The translations under genes were made by a program, and so were the position numbers. DNA of 64,000 bases from PALSA-911 sp963743035 (GTDB lineage: Bacteria; Pseudomonadota; Alphaproteobacteria; Acetobacterales; Acetobacteraceae): NCBI GenBank assembly GCA_963743035.1, contig CAVUOB010000004.1, positions 1 to 64,000 of the forward strand. Direction: 5' to 3'. Shown here one piece after another: positions 19,569-27,878 of this stretch. Under the pieces are notes generated by a model. It saw only the letters and a list, made by a program, of their open reading frames with translations, made no database searches and had not been told where the DNA came from. How positions within the stretch are numbered: the first letter of the stretch is position 1; each line of letters starts with the position of its first letter.

Positions 19569-19631
19569 GGTGGTGGGGTCCTTGGTGGCTGCACTCAGCA
19601 GCGTGGGTGTGGTGAGCGCCGCTGGCGGCAC

Positions 19632-20243
19632 GGTGTTCTACTAGGGGGGCAACCCAGGGACACTTGGGCGTCCTCGAGGCCCCGCCTGGGGTTTATTGTT
19701 TTCCCGGCAGGGGGGTGCTGGGGTGTCCGGAGGTGCGTTGTTCCTATGGAAGGCTGGGCCCAGGACAATTTCAGGAAATCCAGGGTTTCTGCGGGGTTGA
19801 TTGTTTAGTTGATGCCGGGTTCTGGGGCGGCTGGGTGCGGTGTTGTTCTACTGGAAGGCTATTCGGCACTCATTGGGAGAATGTTGGGCATTTTCAAAGG
19901 GTTGATTGTTTGATCCCCCAGCCACCCTGCGCTCCCCCATGGGGCCTCACATGGCCACGAAAAGAACCCCCAGGCCCGCAAGGGCGATGAGGGGTCGGTG
20001 TGGCTGGTGAGGAGACCCAGCCGGGGGCCCCAAATTCTGGCCCCACAGCGCCGCCCAAGGTCAACAACAACGCGGGAGGCTTTAGCGGTGTTTTTGAAGT
20101 GATCTCTGAGAGCCGAAGCGGGCTTCAGGGACCGGCGCACCACCCACTTACCTGGGCCTCACTGCCAGCGCCGAAAGAACAGCCGCTCGGGCAGTGACGC
20201 AGTGGCTGGGCAGGCCGACGCATCTCGAGCGATGCTGAGGCAG
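19632..20243. repeat. About three degenerate ~105-bp repeat units, no gene
   Basis: Units beginning near 19,628, 19,733 and 19,832 share a start resembling GGTGC-G-TGTTCTACTGGAAGGCT and an end resembling GGGTTGATTGTTT (clearest at about 19,795-19,807 and 19,898-19,910). Spacing is about 100-107 bases. Rest of the stretch to 20,243 has no convincing frame. The units could be binding sites, repeated small RNAs or terminators. Confidence 0.5.
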
Positions 20244-20567
20244 TCAGTCCATGTTGGATACGAAGTAGCCGGGCGGGAGCGGTGGCTCCCCCCAACGGGC
20301 GTCCTCGCCTCCCAGGAGGGAGCCGCCGGACCTCGCCGGGGCCGGGGCCTGGGAGGCCTCCGCAGCCTTCAGTCGCGCCACGACCTCCTCGGTCGACAGG
20401 ACACCCTTGGGGGCCGGCGAGGCCGCTGGGGCCAGCGGGGCGACAGCCCCTGTCGAGGCAGGTGCGGAGGGGTCCGTCTGCCGGGGAGGCAGGCCCAGTT
20501 CCTCCAGCATGTCGTCCAGGGTGAACCCAGGAGGGAACGGGCCGGGTCTGGTCGCCCCAGGGGCCAA
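20244..20567 (-). CDS. Hypothetical Pro/Ala-rich protein of the element
   Basis: 107 residues. It starts MAPGATRPGPFPPGFTLDDM, has a short acidic helix (TLDDMLEELGLP) and a second one (STEEVVARLKAAEAS), with Pro/Ala-rich linkers and an ending PPGYFVSNMD. No family recognised. The two conserved-looking helices suggest it is real, but composition bias makes that uncertain. Confidence 0.35.
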   Translation of the reverse strand: MAPGATRPGPFPPGFTLDDMLEELGLPPRQTDPSAPASTGAVAPLAPAASPAPKGVLSTEEVVARLKAAEASQAPAPARSGGSLLGGEDARWGEPPLPPGYFVSNMD

Positions 20568-20694
20568 TCGGAGGCCGTGGACAGTCCGGGGGGCCTCCGC
20601 GTCCCCTGAGTGCAGCGAGCTTGGTCTTGCTGACAGGACGGGATGACTTTGCTATTGGTCGAGACGGACAGGTAACGTTAGGGCGAGACCCCCA

Positions 20695-20901
20695 ATGCCC
20701 CATGGTCACAAGCTCATTGCGTGGATCGAATATCCGGGTGACGGCCAGTTTGTGGCGTCATTCGTGAGCGAGGCCACCTGGAATATGCGTTCCCCTGCCG
20801 TGAGGGTCTGCGCGTCCTACGATCAGGCCCGGTCGTGGGTCGAGGCTGAAGCCGCCGCCTTGGGCGTGCCAGTGGAGTGGGCCCCAACCAAGGACCGGTA
20901 G
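20695..20901 (+). CDS. Hypothetical 68-residue protein, the only plus-strand gene of the element
   Basis: Reads MPHGHKLIAWIEYPGDGQFV, then ASFVSEATWNM, VRVCASYDQARSWVEAEAAA and LGVPVEW. Strand-strand-helix alternation with a final helix gives it the look of a small folded domain, and it lacks the low complexity of its neighbours. No family recognised. The bases after it (20,902-21,193) hold no gene. Confidence 0.5.
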   Translation: MPHGHKLIAWIEYPGDGQFVASFVSEATWNMRSPAVRVCASYDQARSWVEAEAAALGVPVEWAPTKDR

Positions 20902-21193
20902 GGCGGGGTCTGTCGCGCCTCCCCTGGCCTCAGCGATCACGCAATTCTCCCACAGCCCCGGCCACGCCAGTGCCCACATAATGGGCATAGAAAAGCATTG
21001 CCTATAAAAGAGGCGTCAAGCGGGACGGGCCCAGGTCTGTGGTGTAATAACACGGGCAGGCCTGTAGCGGGCCGTGGAGGCGCTTCTGAGGCCTTGGAGG
21101 CCGCGCGGGCACCCACCCCACCCGTTCGGGCCCCAATGACCTGTGCGGGCATCCTGGGGGCTCCTGTGGGGCGGTCCGTGCGGCCCCTGTGCT

Positions 21194-22594
21194 TCAGCGG
21201 TCAACCAGCAGGCGCGCGAGGCCTCCGTCCAGGGACGCAAGGGCAGTCGTGAGCCACGTCCTGGCCACCTCGGGGTCCACAGTCGTCGCATACAGGCCGT
21301 AGGACATGGTGGCGATCTCGTGGCCCAGTATCCCAGCCGCGATAGGCTCCGGGCACCCCGCATCACGTAGAAGGCTGGCAACGGTCTTGCGGAGGCTGTG
21401 GAACACCAGCGTTGGGCCGTGACCCATGGATGCCTTCAGCCGCCCGAACTTCTGCCCAAGGGGGCCACTGCGCTCCCCATACTGGTTGTCCGCCGTGCTG
21501 TGGATCAGGTAGCCCTCGGGGCCCTGGGAAGCCTTCGCCAGCCGCTGGACCAAGCCAAGGGCCACGCCGACCAGGGGGACGGTGCGGTGGCCCGCCTTGG
21601 TCTTGCTGGCCAACCTGATGGCCTTGCCGTTGTCTCTGAGGTCCGCAACGGTCGCCGTGCATAGTTCCTCGATCCTGCCGCCTGTCATGGCCCCAAGCAC
21701 AATCAGGTCCCGAAATGGCATGGCCCCCTTCCCAGCCGCGCCTGCGACGCTCGCCTTCTGGCTACGCCCAGCAGCGCTGACCAGCGCCAGGACCTCTGGA
21801 ACCGAGAAGGCCTCCCTCTCGGCCTTGATGACCGCCCTCGGCTTGGGCACCACCACGCCATCCCATGGGGTCGCCTCCCTGGGCCTCATGTGTTTCCAGT
21901 AGGTTCGTAGGGCAGCCATCCGGCGCTGGAGCGTCTTCGGGCTGTCCCCCAGCTTCAGGCGGGCATCCACCCAGTCTTGGGCAGCCTCGCGGGTCGCCTC
22001 TTGCGTGGTCGGGTAGGCCTTGGCCCACATCGTCATGTCCGCCACGTATTGATCCTGCTGGCGGTCCTTGATGTGCGTCGCGGCCTTCCAGGCCTCCAGG
22101 ACCTCGAGGAAGGGCGTTGAGGCCCCGACGATCCTGGCCAGGGTCTTCTGTGCCGCCTGGGCCTCTGGGGTCCTCTGCGGTTCCTGCAACTCCTCCGGCG
22201 CGAAGCCGTTCAGCACCGTGTGGACGGCCTGCTCCAGCACCTCGTCACTCATGTCGAAGGGGTGAGCCTTGGCGTCCCGATAGGCCACGGTGAGGGCCCT
22301 GATGCGGGCCTCGAGGTCCCCCTGGGCCATGCCCTTGCGGGCCTCGCTGAGGATGGCCTGGAACTCCCGGCGGATCGGTTCGGCCTTGATGGCTGCCCTG
22401 TGGATGTCGTGTTCCCCGGTGGACCGGACGAGGCGGGCCTTTCCGACCAGGGGGACGAGGTCTTTGGGGACCCTGATGGCCACGCACCACGTCCGGTGCT
22501 TCAGCAGGAGGTTCGGGGGCGTGCAGCCACGCGGGGGTAGCGTCGTCCTGGGGGCCCTTTGCGGGACCTTCCTCATGCGCTCAGACTGACCCAT
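21194..22594 (-). CDS. Tyrosine-type site-specific integrase
   Basis: 466 residues. The N-terminal region (WCVAIRVPKDLVPLVGKARL then VRSTG, about 36-60) resembles the DUF6538-type arm of phage-like integrases; a core-binding region (about 165-245) follows. The catalytic domain has the first Arg in MTGGRIEEL (about 304), HSLRKT (H-x-x-R, about 398), LGHEIATMS (about 424) and the nucleophile Tyr in SYGLYA (about 433). It recombines the element into the 3' end of tRNA-Ser, which lies about 120 bases upstream of its start. Frequent AGG and CCT codons differ from host genes. Confidence 0.9.
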   Translation of the reverse strand: MGQSERMRKVPQRAPRTTLPPRGCTPPNLLLKHRTWCVAIRVPKDLVPLVGKARLVRSTGEHDIHRAAIKAEPIRREFQAILSEARKGMAQGDLEARIRALTVAYRDAKAHPFDMSDEVLEQAVHTVLNGFAPEELQEPQRTPEAQAAQKTLARIVGASTPFLEVLEAWKAATHIKDRQQDQYVADMTMWAKAYPTTQEATREAAQDWVDARLKLGDSPKTLQRRMAALRTYWKHMRPREATPWDGVVVPKPRAVIKAEREAFSVPEVLALVSAAGRSQKASVAGAAGKGAMPFRDLIVLGAMTGGRIEELCTATVADLRDNGKAIRLASKTKAGHRTVPLVGVALGLVQRLAKASQGPEGYLIHSTADNQYGERSGPLGQKFGRLKASMGHGPTLVFHSLRKTVASLLRDAGCPEPIAAGILGHEIATMSYGLYATTVDPEVARTWLTTALASLDGGLARLLVDR

Positions 22595-22714
22595 GACAGC
22601 AACATCCCTTTCCGGCTCATGTGGGCGGAAGGGCGTTCTACCGGGGTGCAGGGCCGGGGTGCAATAAGTGTCGTCGTGGGCCGCTAAGTCATTGTTTTCA
22701 TAGGGGGGTTATAG

Positions 22715-22734
22715 ATTGGCGGAGGGGATGAGAT
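22715..22734. repeat. Right attachment site copy within tRNA-Ser
   Basis: Identical to 16,565-16,584 and lying inside the 3' end of the tRNA-Ser gene. It keeps the tRNA intact after integration. Confidence 0.85.
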
Positions 22735-22809
22735 TCGAACTCACGGTAGGGCTTGACACCCTACAACGGTTTAGCAAACCGCCGCCTTCAGCCACTCGGC
22801 CACCCCTCC
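22717..22809 (-). tRNA. tRNA-Ser (GCU)
   Basis: On the minus strand the 7-bp acceptor arm GGAGGGG pairs with CCCCTCC, the D-arm reads TGGCCGAGTGG, the anticodon loop TTGCTAA gives anticodon GCU, there is a long variable arm as in serine tRNAs, the T-loop reads GTTCGAATC, and an encoded CCA ends the gene at 22,717. It is the integration target of the neighbouring element. Confidence 0.95.
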
Positions 22810-22880
22810 GCCGGGAGAGAACGTTCCCGAAATCCCAGAGGGAAACCGGACACGGCGTTTGCACGGCTTATGTAGGGCCT

Positions 22881-22911
22881 GGCGGTGACAGCGTCAAACG
22901 CTGTCACCGCC
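22881..22911 (-). terminator. Strong 13-bp stem-loop after the GST gene
   Basis: GGCGGTGACAGCG pairs perfectly with CGCTGTCACCGCC around a 5-base loop, between the GST stop (22,949) and the tRNA-Ser 5' end (22,809), both on the minus strand. There is no T-run. Confidence 0.55.
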
Positions 22912-22948
22912 GCCCCATGATCTACGCCCTTGACCGCTGCCCGCAGCC

Positions 22949-23575
22949 CTAGCTCAGCGGCACCTCGAAGCCGCGGATCGTGGCGGGTCGGGCCATCATC
23001 TGCTCGTACCAGCGCTTCACGTTGGGGAATTCGGCCAGGTCCACCTGATGGCGCTCATGGCGCCAGGCCCAGCCGAGAATCGCGAAGTCGGCGATCGAGA
23101 TGTCGCCGGCGACGTACTCCACCAGCGCCAGGCGGCGATCCAGCACGCCGTACAGGCGCTTGGTCTCCTTCATGTAGCGGGCCAGGCCGTACCGGCGGTC
23201 CTGCTCGTTCTCCACCTGCAGGAAATGATGCACCTGGCCGGGCATCGGGCCGAAGCCGCCCATCTGCCACATCAGCCATTCCAGCACCGGCACCCGCTGG
23301 CGCAAATCCGTGGGCAGGAACTTGCCGGTCTTCTCCCCCAGATACAGCAGGATCGCGCCGGATTCGAAGACCGAGATCGGGCCGCCACCGGGGCCGTCGG
23401 GGTCGATGATCGCGGGGATGCGGTTGTTCGGGCTGATCTTCAGGAATTCCGGCTTGAACTGCTCGTCCTTGCCGATGTTCACGGTGTGGACGTTGTAGGG
23501 CAGCCCCATCTCCTCCAGCGCCACGCTGATCTTGCGCCCGTTCGGGGTGTTCCAGGTGTACAGGTCGATCGCCAT
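22949..23575 (-). CDS. yfcG: Glutathione S-transferase, YfcG/YghU-like
   Basis: 208 residues from ATG 23,575. The N-terminal thioredoxin-like domain starts MAIDLYTWNTPNGRKISVAL with TPNGRK at the glutathione-binding turn, as in YfcG/YghU disulfide-bond oxidoreductases. The SNAIL/TRAIL-like block is FESGAILLYLGEKTGKFLP, with Glu-Ser contacting glutathione. The C-terminal helical domain includes YVAGDISIADFAILGWAWRH, the N-capping box of GSTs. It acts in the cytoplasm, probably reducing disulfides or conjugating glutathione. It is the last gene before the tRNA-Ser site; the MFS gene lies upstream on the same strand with a gap of about 115 bases. Confidence 0.85.
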   Translation of the reverse strand: MAIDLYTWNTPNGRKISVALEEMGLPYNVHTVNIGKDEQFKPEFLKISPNNRIPAIIDPDGPGGGPISVFESGAILLYLGEKTGKFLPTDLRQRVPVLEWLMWQMGGFGPMPGQVHHFLQVENEQDRRYGLARYMKETKRLYGVLDRRLALVEYVAGDISIADFAILGWAWRHERHQVDLAEFPNVKRWYEQMMARPATIRGFEVPLS

Positions 23576-23691
23576 CTTTCTCTCCGTTGCCGCCACCCGC
23601 GGAAAACGCGGGCGGAATTCTGCCGGGACAGGCCAGTGTCCCCGAGGGGCCGGAGAACGGCAACCACGGGCCCAGCAATATGCTGAGCCGC

Positions 23692-24894
23692 TCAGAACCC
23701 CCTGGCCGCGCGATAGGTCTCCGGCGCGCGCAGCGCAAACACCGCGCCGATCAGGATCAGCAGCGCCGCCGCCACGACCAGCGCCGCTTCCGGACCCAGG
23801 TAGTCGGCGATCAGGCCAAGCACCACCGGCCCCAGCACGTAGCCGGCATCGCCGACCATGCGGAACAGGCTCATCGTCGTCGCGTTCATGCCAGGCGGCG
23901 CGCTGTCCGCGGCGTAGGAGGCCGGCGCGGCGCCACCGATCGAGCTCGCCAGACCCCAGACCAGGCTCGCCGCCATGAACCAGGCATAGGACGGCGCGAA
24001 GCAGAACAGCAGCATCGACGCCCCGCTGATCACCGTGGCCGGGGCGATGACCGCCTTGCGGCCGAAATAATCGACCAGCATCCCCGACGGATAGGCCGCC
24101 GCCAGCCCGATCACACTGCCGAGCGCCAGCGCGAAGCCGATGGCGCTGACCGAGAGGCCGAGCCGCAGGCTGCCCAGCAGCGGGATCACGTTGAACAACC
24201 CGCCGGTGCGCGCGACTGCGTTGATCAGCGCGACGATGCACACCAGCACATAGCCGCGCTGCGCGCCCAGGCGGCGGATCTGGGTGACAAAGGACGGCCC
24301 GGTGCCAGGCGCGTGCGGGTTGCGGGCACGCGCCAGCTCGCGGGTCTCGGCGACCGCGAACCAGGCCAGGGCGGCGGCTACCGTGCCGGCGCTGGCATAG
24401 GCGATGAACGGCGCCGACAGGCCGAAATGCTCGGCCAGCAGCCCGCCCGGAAACGGCCCGATGCCGGCGGCGAAGATGAACACGCCCTGGTAGATCGCCA
24501 TCGTGCGGCCCCGCCTCTCCGGCGTGGTGATGTCGGCCAGCACGATCTGTCCGGTGGTGACGATCAGCCCCGCCCCTGCCCCGGCCAGGAAGCGCGCGAC
24601 GATGAACTCCGGATAGCTGGCCGCCATCGCGCACCAGAAATTGCCCAGCGCCGTGATCAGCCCACCGATCGCCAGCGTGGAGCGCCGGCCCAGCCGGTCC
24701 GACAGCTGCCCGGTCGGCGCCGCCACGAAGAACCGCGCCAGGCCATAGACGCCGACCGACAGGCCGATCGCCGAGGCGGAGACGCCGAAAGATTTGGCAT
24801 AGAGCGGCAAGGCCGGCACCACCCCGCCGAAGCCGAGCTGGTTGACCGCGACCAGCAGGCACATCCACAGCAGCACGCGGGTCTCGGTTGGCAT
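23692..24894 (-). CDS. MFS transporter
   Basis: 400 residues from ATG 24,894 (MPTETRVLLWMCLLVAVNQL), with twelve hydrophobic segments. The loop 2-3 motif APTGQLSDRLGRRSTL is the MFS signature A, and its second-half counterpart is MLVDYFGRKAVIAP. Other family marks are GAGAGLIVTTGQIVLADIT and PERRGRTMAIYQG. It resembles multidrug or small-molecule proton antiporters; the substrate is unknown. It is divergent from the EamA gene, with about 210 bases between them for promoters. Confidence 0.85.
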   Translation of the reverse strand: MPTETRVLLWMCLLVAVNQLGFGGVVPALPLYAKSFGVSASAIGLSVGVYGLARFFVAAPTGQLSDRLGRRSTLAIGGLITALGNFWCAMAASYPEFIVARFLAGAGAGLIVTTGQIVLADITTPERRGRTMAIYQGVFIFAAGIGPFPGGLLAEHFGLSAPFIAYASAGTVAAALAWFAVAETRELARARNPHAPGTGPSFVTQIRRLGAQRGYVLVCIVALINAVARTGGLFNVIPLLGSLRLGLSVSAIGFALALGSVIGLAAAYPSGMLVDYFGRKAVIAPATVISGASMLLFCFAPSYAWFMAASLVWGLASSIGGAAPASYAADSAPPGMNATTMSLFRMVGDAGYVLGPVVLGLIADYLGPEAALVVAAALLILIGAVFALRAPETYRAARGF

Positions 24895-25103
24895 CGCTCC
24901 TACGACGACGGTCCCCGGGATGTGCCCACCCAGGCGAAGTCTGGCGCCGGCGTCATTCTCGCCATCATTGGCCAAGGCACTCTCCCCGAGCACGATCCGA
25001 CGGCATGGCGGACACAGGCGTGGATGGTGCATGCTGGCGGCGGAATGTCCAAGACGGGCTGACACAACCAAATCGGCCCACCGAACGAAAGACCGGCAAC
25101 GGT

Positions 25104-25997
25104 ATGACCGTGATCACGACCACGCGGCCAGCAGCGCTGGCCGGGCTTGCTGCCCTGCTGCCCGCGATCGTCGCGGCGCTTTCGTTCAGTTTCACCGATA
25201 TTGCGCTGAAAATGGTCTACGCCTCCGGCATGGACGTGCTGACGCTGGTGACGCTGCGGGGCTTGCTGGTGGTGGCGTTCTTCTGGGCCTGGCTGCGCGC
25301 CGCGCCGCCGGCGATCCGGCATCCACCGCGCCAGCGCCGGATCGCCATCGGCCTCGGGCTGCTGTTCGCCATGGTCATGCTGGGCCTGGTGGCGGCGGTG
25401 TCGCTGCTGCCGGTGTCCATCGCCATCCTGGCCTATTTCATCTACCCGCTGCTCACCGGCATCGGCGCCTCTCTCACCGGGGTCGAGCGCCTGGGCTGGC
25501 GCGCGCTGCTGACCGCGCTGCTGGCTTTCGCCGGCCTGGCCCTGATGCTCGGCGTGAACCTCTCCGCCCTCGCGCCGCTCGGCCTGGCCTTCGCGTTCGG
25601 CGCGGCGATCTGCCGGGTGGTCTCGCTGCTCGCCACCCGCGCCTATCTGGCCGGAACCGACGCCAGGCTGACGACCTGGTACTCCATGGTGCCGTCCACG
25701 ATCCTGTTCCTGGCGATGTGGGTAACGATGGGAAGCTGGAACCCGCCGCAGACGCAATTCGGATGGCTCGCCTTCGTCGCCGTCAGCGCCTGCAGCACCC
25801 TGTCGACCTTGATGATCTATATCTCGACCAATCGCGTCGGCCCGTTCCGCACCGCGCTGGTGATGAACCTGGAGCCGCTGGTGACGACGCTGCTGAGCAT
25901 GCTGCTGCTGGGCGAGGAACTGACCCCGCTGCAGGCCGTGGGCGCGGGCGTCATGATCGCCTCGCTCTGCGCCTTCCAGTTCGTGCGCGGCCGGTAG
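25104..25997 (+). CDS. EamA-family (DMT superfamily) transporter
   Basis: 297 residues from ATG 25,104 (MTVITTTRPAALAGLAALLP). It has ten hydrophobic segments in two repeats. The first has LSFSFTDIALKMVYASGMDV and VTLRG; the second ends LVMNLEPLVTTLLSMLLLGE then ELTPLQAVGAGVMIASL, the usual EamA closing motif. It would move a metabolite across the inner membrane; the substrate cannot be told. Upstream frame is open but lacks membrane character, so the ATG next to the first helix is preferred. Confidence 0.85.
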   Translation: MTVITTTRPAALAGLAALLPAIVAALSFSFTDIALKMVYASGMDVLTLVTLRGLLVVAFFWAWLRAAPPAIRHPPRQRRIAIGLGLLFAMVMLGLVAAVSLLPVSIAILAYFIYPLLTGIGASLTGVERLGWRALLTALLAFAGLALMLGVNLSALAPLGLAFAFGAAICRVVSLLATRAYLAGTDARLTTWYSMVPSTILFLAMWVTMGSWNPPQTQFGWLAFVAVSACSTLSTLMIYISTNRVGPFRTALVMNLEPLVTTLLSMLLLGEELTPLQAVGAGVMIASLCAFQFVRGR

Positions 25998-26518
25998 CAC
26001 CCGGCCGGGGCCACCGCGCCCCTCGTGAAATCCGAGCCCGCGCGCGCCTGCCGAGGGCATCCACCCGAATCGTGGCGGCCACTCGGCTGCGGAACCCGCT
26101 GTCCCCTTGCTGGCCTGGCGCGATTGGCGCCCGCTGACGCCGACAACCCCGCCCGGGCATCGAAAAAGCCTGACAATCACTCCCAAAGGCGTTTTCCGGC
26201 CGCATAGGGGCAACCTGAACGTGTCCCGCCGCCATCCTCCCGCATCTATGATGTATTAATAATAAGAATATCCTGTTTCCCGGTTGACGACCCCAGGCCG
26301 TATATCCTAATACGCGTCTCCATTGACATGTTTCAGCCTTTTTGAATACGAATCTCGTTATTTATCACGAGACCCTTCCAACAGTCTGAAGCTGGCTGAC
26401 GAAACGGCTCAAGCGCTCCGGCGCCGGCCGGAACGATGACTGCCGGCTCGGGAACGGGCCAGGCCAAGCGGTGCCCCGCTTGGTATCGGAATGATCCATA
26501 CCGAATAGGAACGAAGTC
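25998..26518 (+). promoter_or_regulatory. Intergenic region with possible promoter for the PEP-CTERM gene
   Basis: The stretch 26,230-26,380 is AT-rich. TTGACA at 26,323-26,328 with ATACGA 17 bases later is a reasonable sigma-70-like promoter about 170 bases before the gene. A small inverted repeat, TCTCGT/ACGAGA, lies at about 26,352-26,372, just downstream of the putative -10 box. The first 230 bases are GC-rich and hold no gene. Confidence 0.4.
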
Positions 26519-27685
26519 ATGGCCACCAAATTGAAGCTGACTGCCGGTATTCTGCTCGCAGGCACGTCGATCGCGACCGCATCATTGACCAGCACGGCCT
26601 CCGCCAGCGTGCTCACCGCGTCCATGCTGACCAACGACCAGGCGATCCTGAGCCAGTTCAATCTGGTCAATTTCGGCAATTACACGGCCAATAACGAGAC
26701 CGAGGGCCGCATCATCGTCGGCGGCAATTTCGCCGCCAATACCAACCACAATGCCTGCTTCAACGGCTGCGCCGGAAACACCACCACTGCCATCGCCGGC
26801 CAGCAATACGGCGCGGTCACGGTGTTCGGCAACGTCACCGGCGGCTTCAACACCGGCTCCGCCAGCGGTCAGGCCGACGTCTATATCCAGGGCACCGCCT
26901 CCGGCACGTTCGACCTCGGCCATCGCGGCAATTTCAACGTCGTCGGATCCGCCGCCGGCGCGCAAGTGAACAACCCGCAGAACGTCAACACCGCCCAGCC
27001 CGGTTTCGCCGGCACGGCGCAGAACGCCAATGCGGTGCACACCTCCGTGGCGGCCGCTTCCGTGTTTCCCTATGGCAACGCCATCGTCACGGATTTCAAG
27101 ACGCCGATGATCAACCTCGCCAACGCCCTGGCGACGCTGCCGACCGTGGCGGGCGTGACGGCCCAGGCCCTGCCCAACCCGCCGGGCGGCAATCTTAGCT
27201 TCACCGCGAATGCCGACTATGTCTCGGGCGGCAAGAAATACGGTGTCATCACCACCACGATGGCGAACCTGGCCAGCGAGCAGAACTTCTTCGGCATCAA
27301 TAACAACGGCAACGACGCGACCATCGTGATCGTCACCGGCGACGGCGCCGGCTACAGCCTGCCCAACCTCAATGCCAACAACAATGAGAGCAAGGTGATC
27401 TGGGACTTCGTCGATGCCATGACGCTGAGCTTCGCCGGCAGCTGGTACGGCACGATCCTGGCCCCGAACGCGACGATCACCCATCAGGGCGGGGATCTCA
27501 CCGGCGCGGTCGTCGTGCAGTCGCTGGTCCAGACCAACGAGTTGCATGCCAACTACCTCTTCACCGGCGACCTCAGCGGCCTGACCGGCCTGAGCTATGG
27601 CGGCCAGACGATCCCGGAGCCGGGCTCCCTGCTGACGATCGGCCTTGGCCTGCTCGGCCTCATGCTGGTCCGCCGCCGCGCCTGA
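26519..27685 (+). CDS. Choice-of-anchor A family protein with PEP-CTERM sorting signal
   Basis: 388 residues. A signal peptide (MATKLKLTAGILLAGTSIAT, then ASLTSTASAS) precedes a beta-rich, Asn/Gly-rich secreted domain. GRIIVGGNFAAN and YVSGGKKYGVITT are typical of choice-of-anchor A domains (IgA-like adhesin fold). The C-terminus IPEPGSLLTIGLGLLGLMLV followed by RRRA is a classic PEP-CTERM signal: PEP motif, helix, basic tail. Such proteins are processed by an exosortase (EpsH) and are linked with EPS production. No exosortase is in this window. A surface or matrix role is likely. Confidence 0.9.
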   Translation: MATKLKLTAGILLAGTSIATASLTSTASASVLTASMLTNDQAILSQFNLVNFGNYTANNETEGRIIVGGNFAANTNHNACFNGCAGNTTTAIAGQQYGAVTVFGNVTGGFNTGSASGQADVYIQGTASGTFDLGHRGNFNVVGSAAGAQVNNPQNVNTAQPGFAGTAQNANAVHTSVAAASVFPYGNAIVTDFKTPMINLANALATLPTVAGVTAQALPNPPGGNLSFTANADYVSGGKKYGVITTTMANLASEQNFFGINNNGNDATIVIVTGDGAGYSLPNLNANNNESKVIWDFVDAMTLSFAGSWYGTILAPNATITHQGGDLTGAVVVQSLVQTNELHANYLFTGDLSGLTGLSYGGQTIPEPGSLLTIGLGLLGLMLVRRRA

Positions 27686-27709
27686 CCGGGGACCTGCCTG
27701 CCCTCGCCC

Positions 27710-27747
27710 GCAAGGCTCGTGCCGAAGCAGCTTCGGTCGAGCCTTGC
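27710..27747 (+). terminator. Long hairpin after the PEP-CTERM gene
   Basis: GCAAGGCTCG (27,710-27,719) pairs with CGAGCCTTGC (27,738-27,747); inside it CCGAAG (27,722-27,727) pairs with CTTCGG (27,731-27,736) around a 3-base loop. It lies 25 bases after the stop codon. No T-run follows, so it could also be an mRNA-stabilising structure. Confidence 0.6.
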
Positions 27748-27878
27748 CTGGGCGAACAATGCCCCTCCCTTCCGACGCTTCACACAACTTTACGTCCGCC
27801 CGGAATCCGGGCAACGCGACCGCTCCATATTGCCCGTCGAAGCAGCCGATGTGGCTGCCCAGACAGGAGAGCGTATCC

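Larger units (their letters stand above)
16565..22734. mobile_element. 6.2-kb integrated element in tRNA-Ser(GCU)
   Basis: The element is bounded by two identical 20-bp copies of the tRNA-Ser 3' end (16,565-16,584 and 22,715-22,734) and carries a tyrosine integrase transcribed away from the tRNA-proximal end. Genes inside, nearly all on the minus strand, are short, Ala/Gly/Pro-rich and use AGG, CCT and GGG-type codons more than the flanks do. No relaxase, replication protein, phage capsid, terminase, transposase or conjugation gene is recognisable. It may be a small satellite, an integrative mobilisable element or the remnant of a larger island. Confidence 0.8.

Noticed and set aside
22949..24868. 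One 639-residue minus-strand protein joining GST to upstream sequence
   Set aside because: Only the last 208 residues are protein-like; upstream is a wrong-frame reading of the MFS gene.
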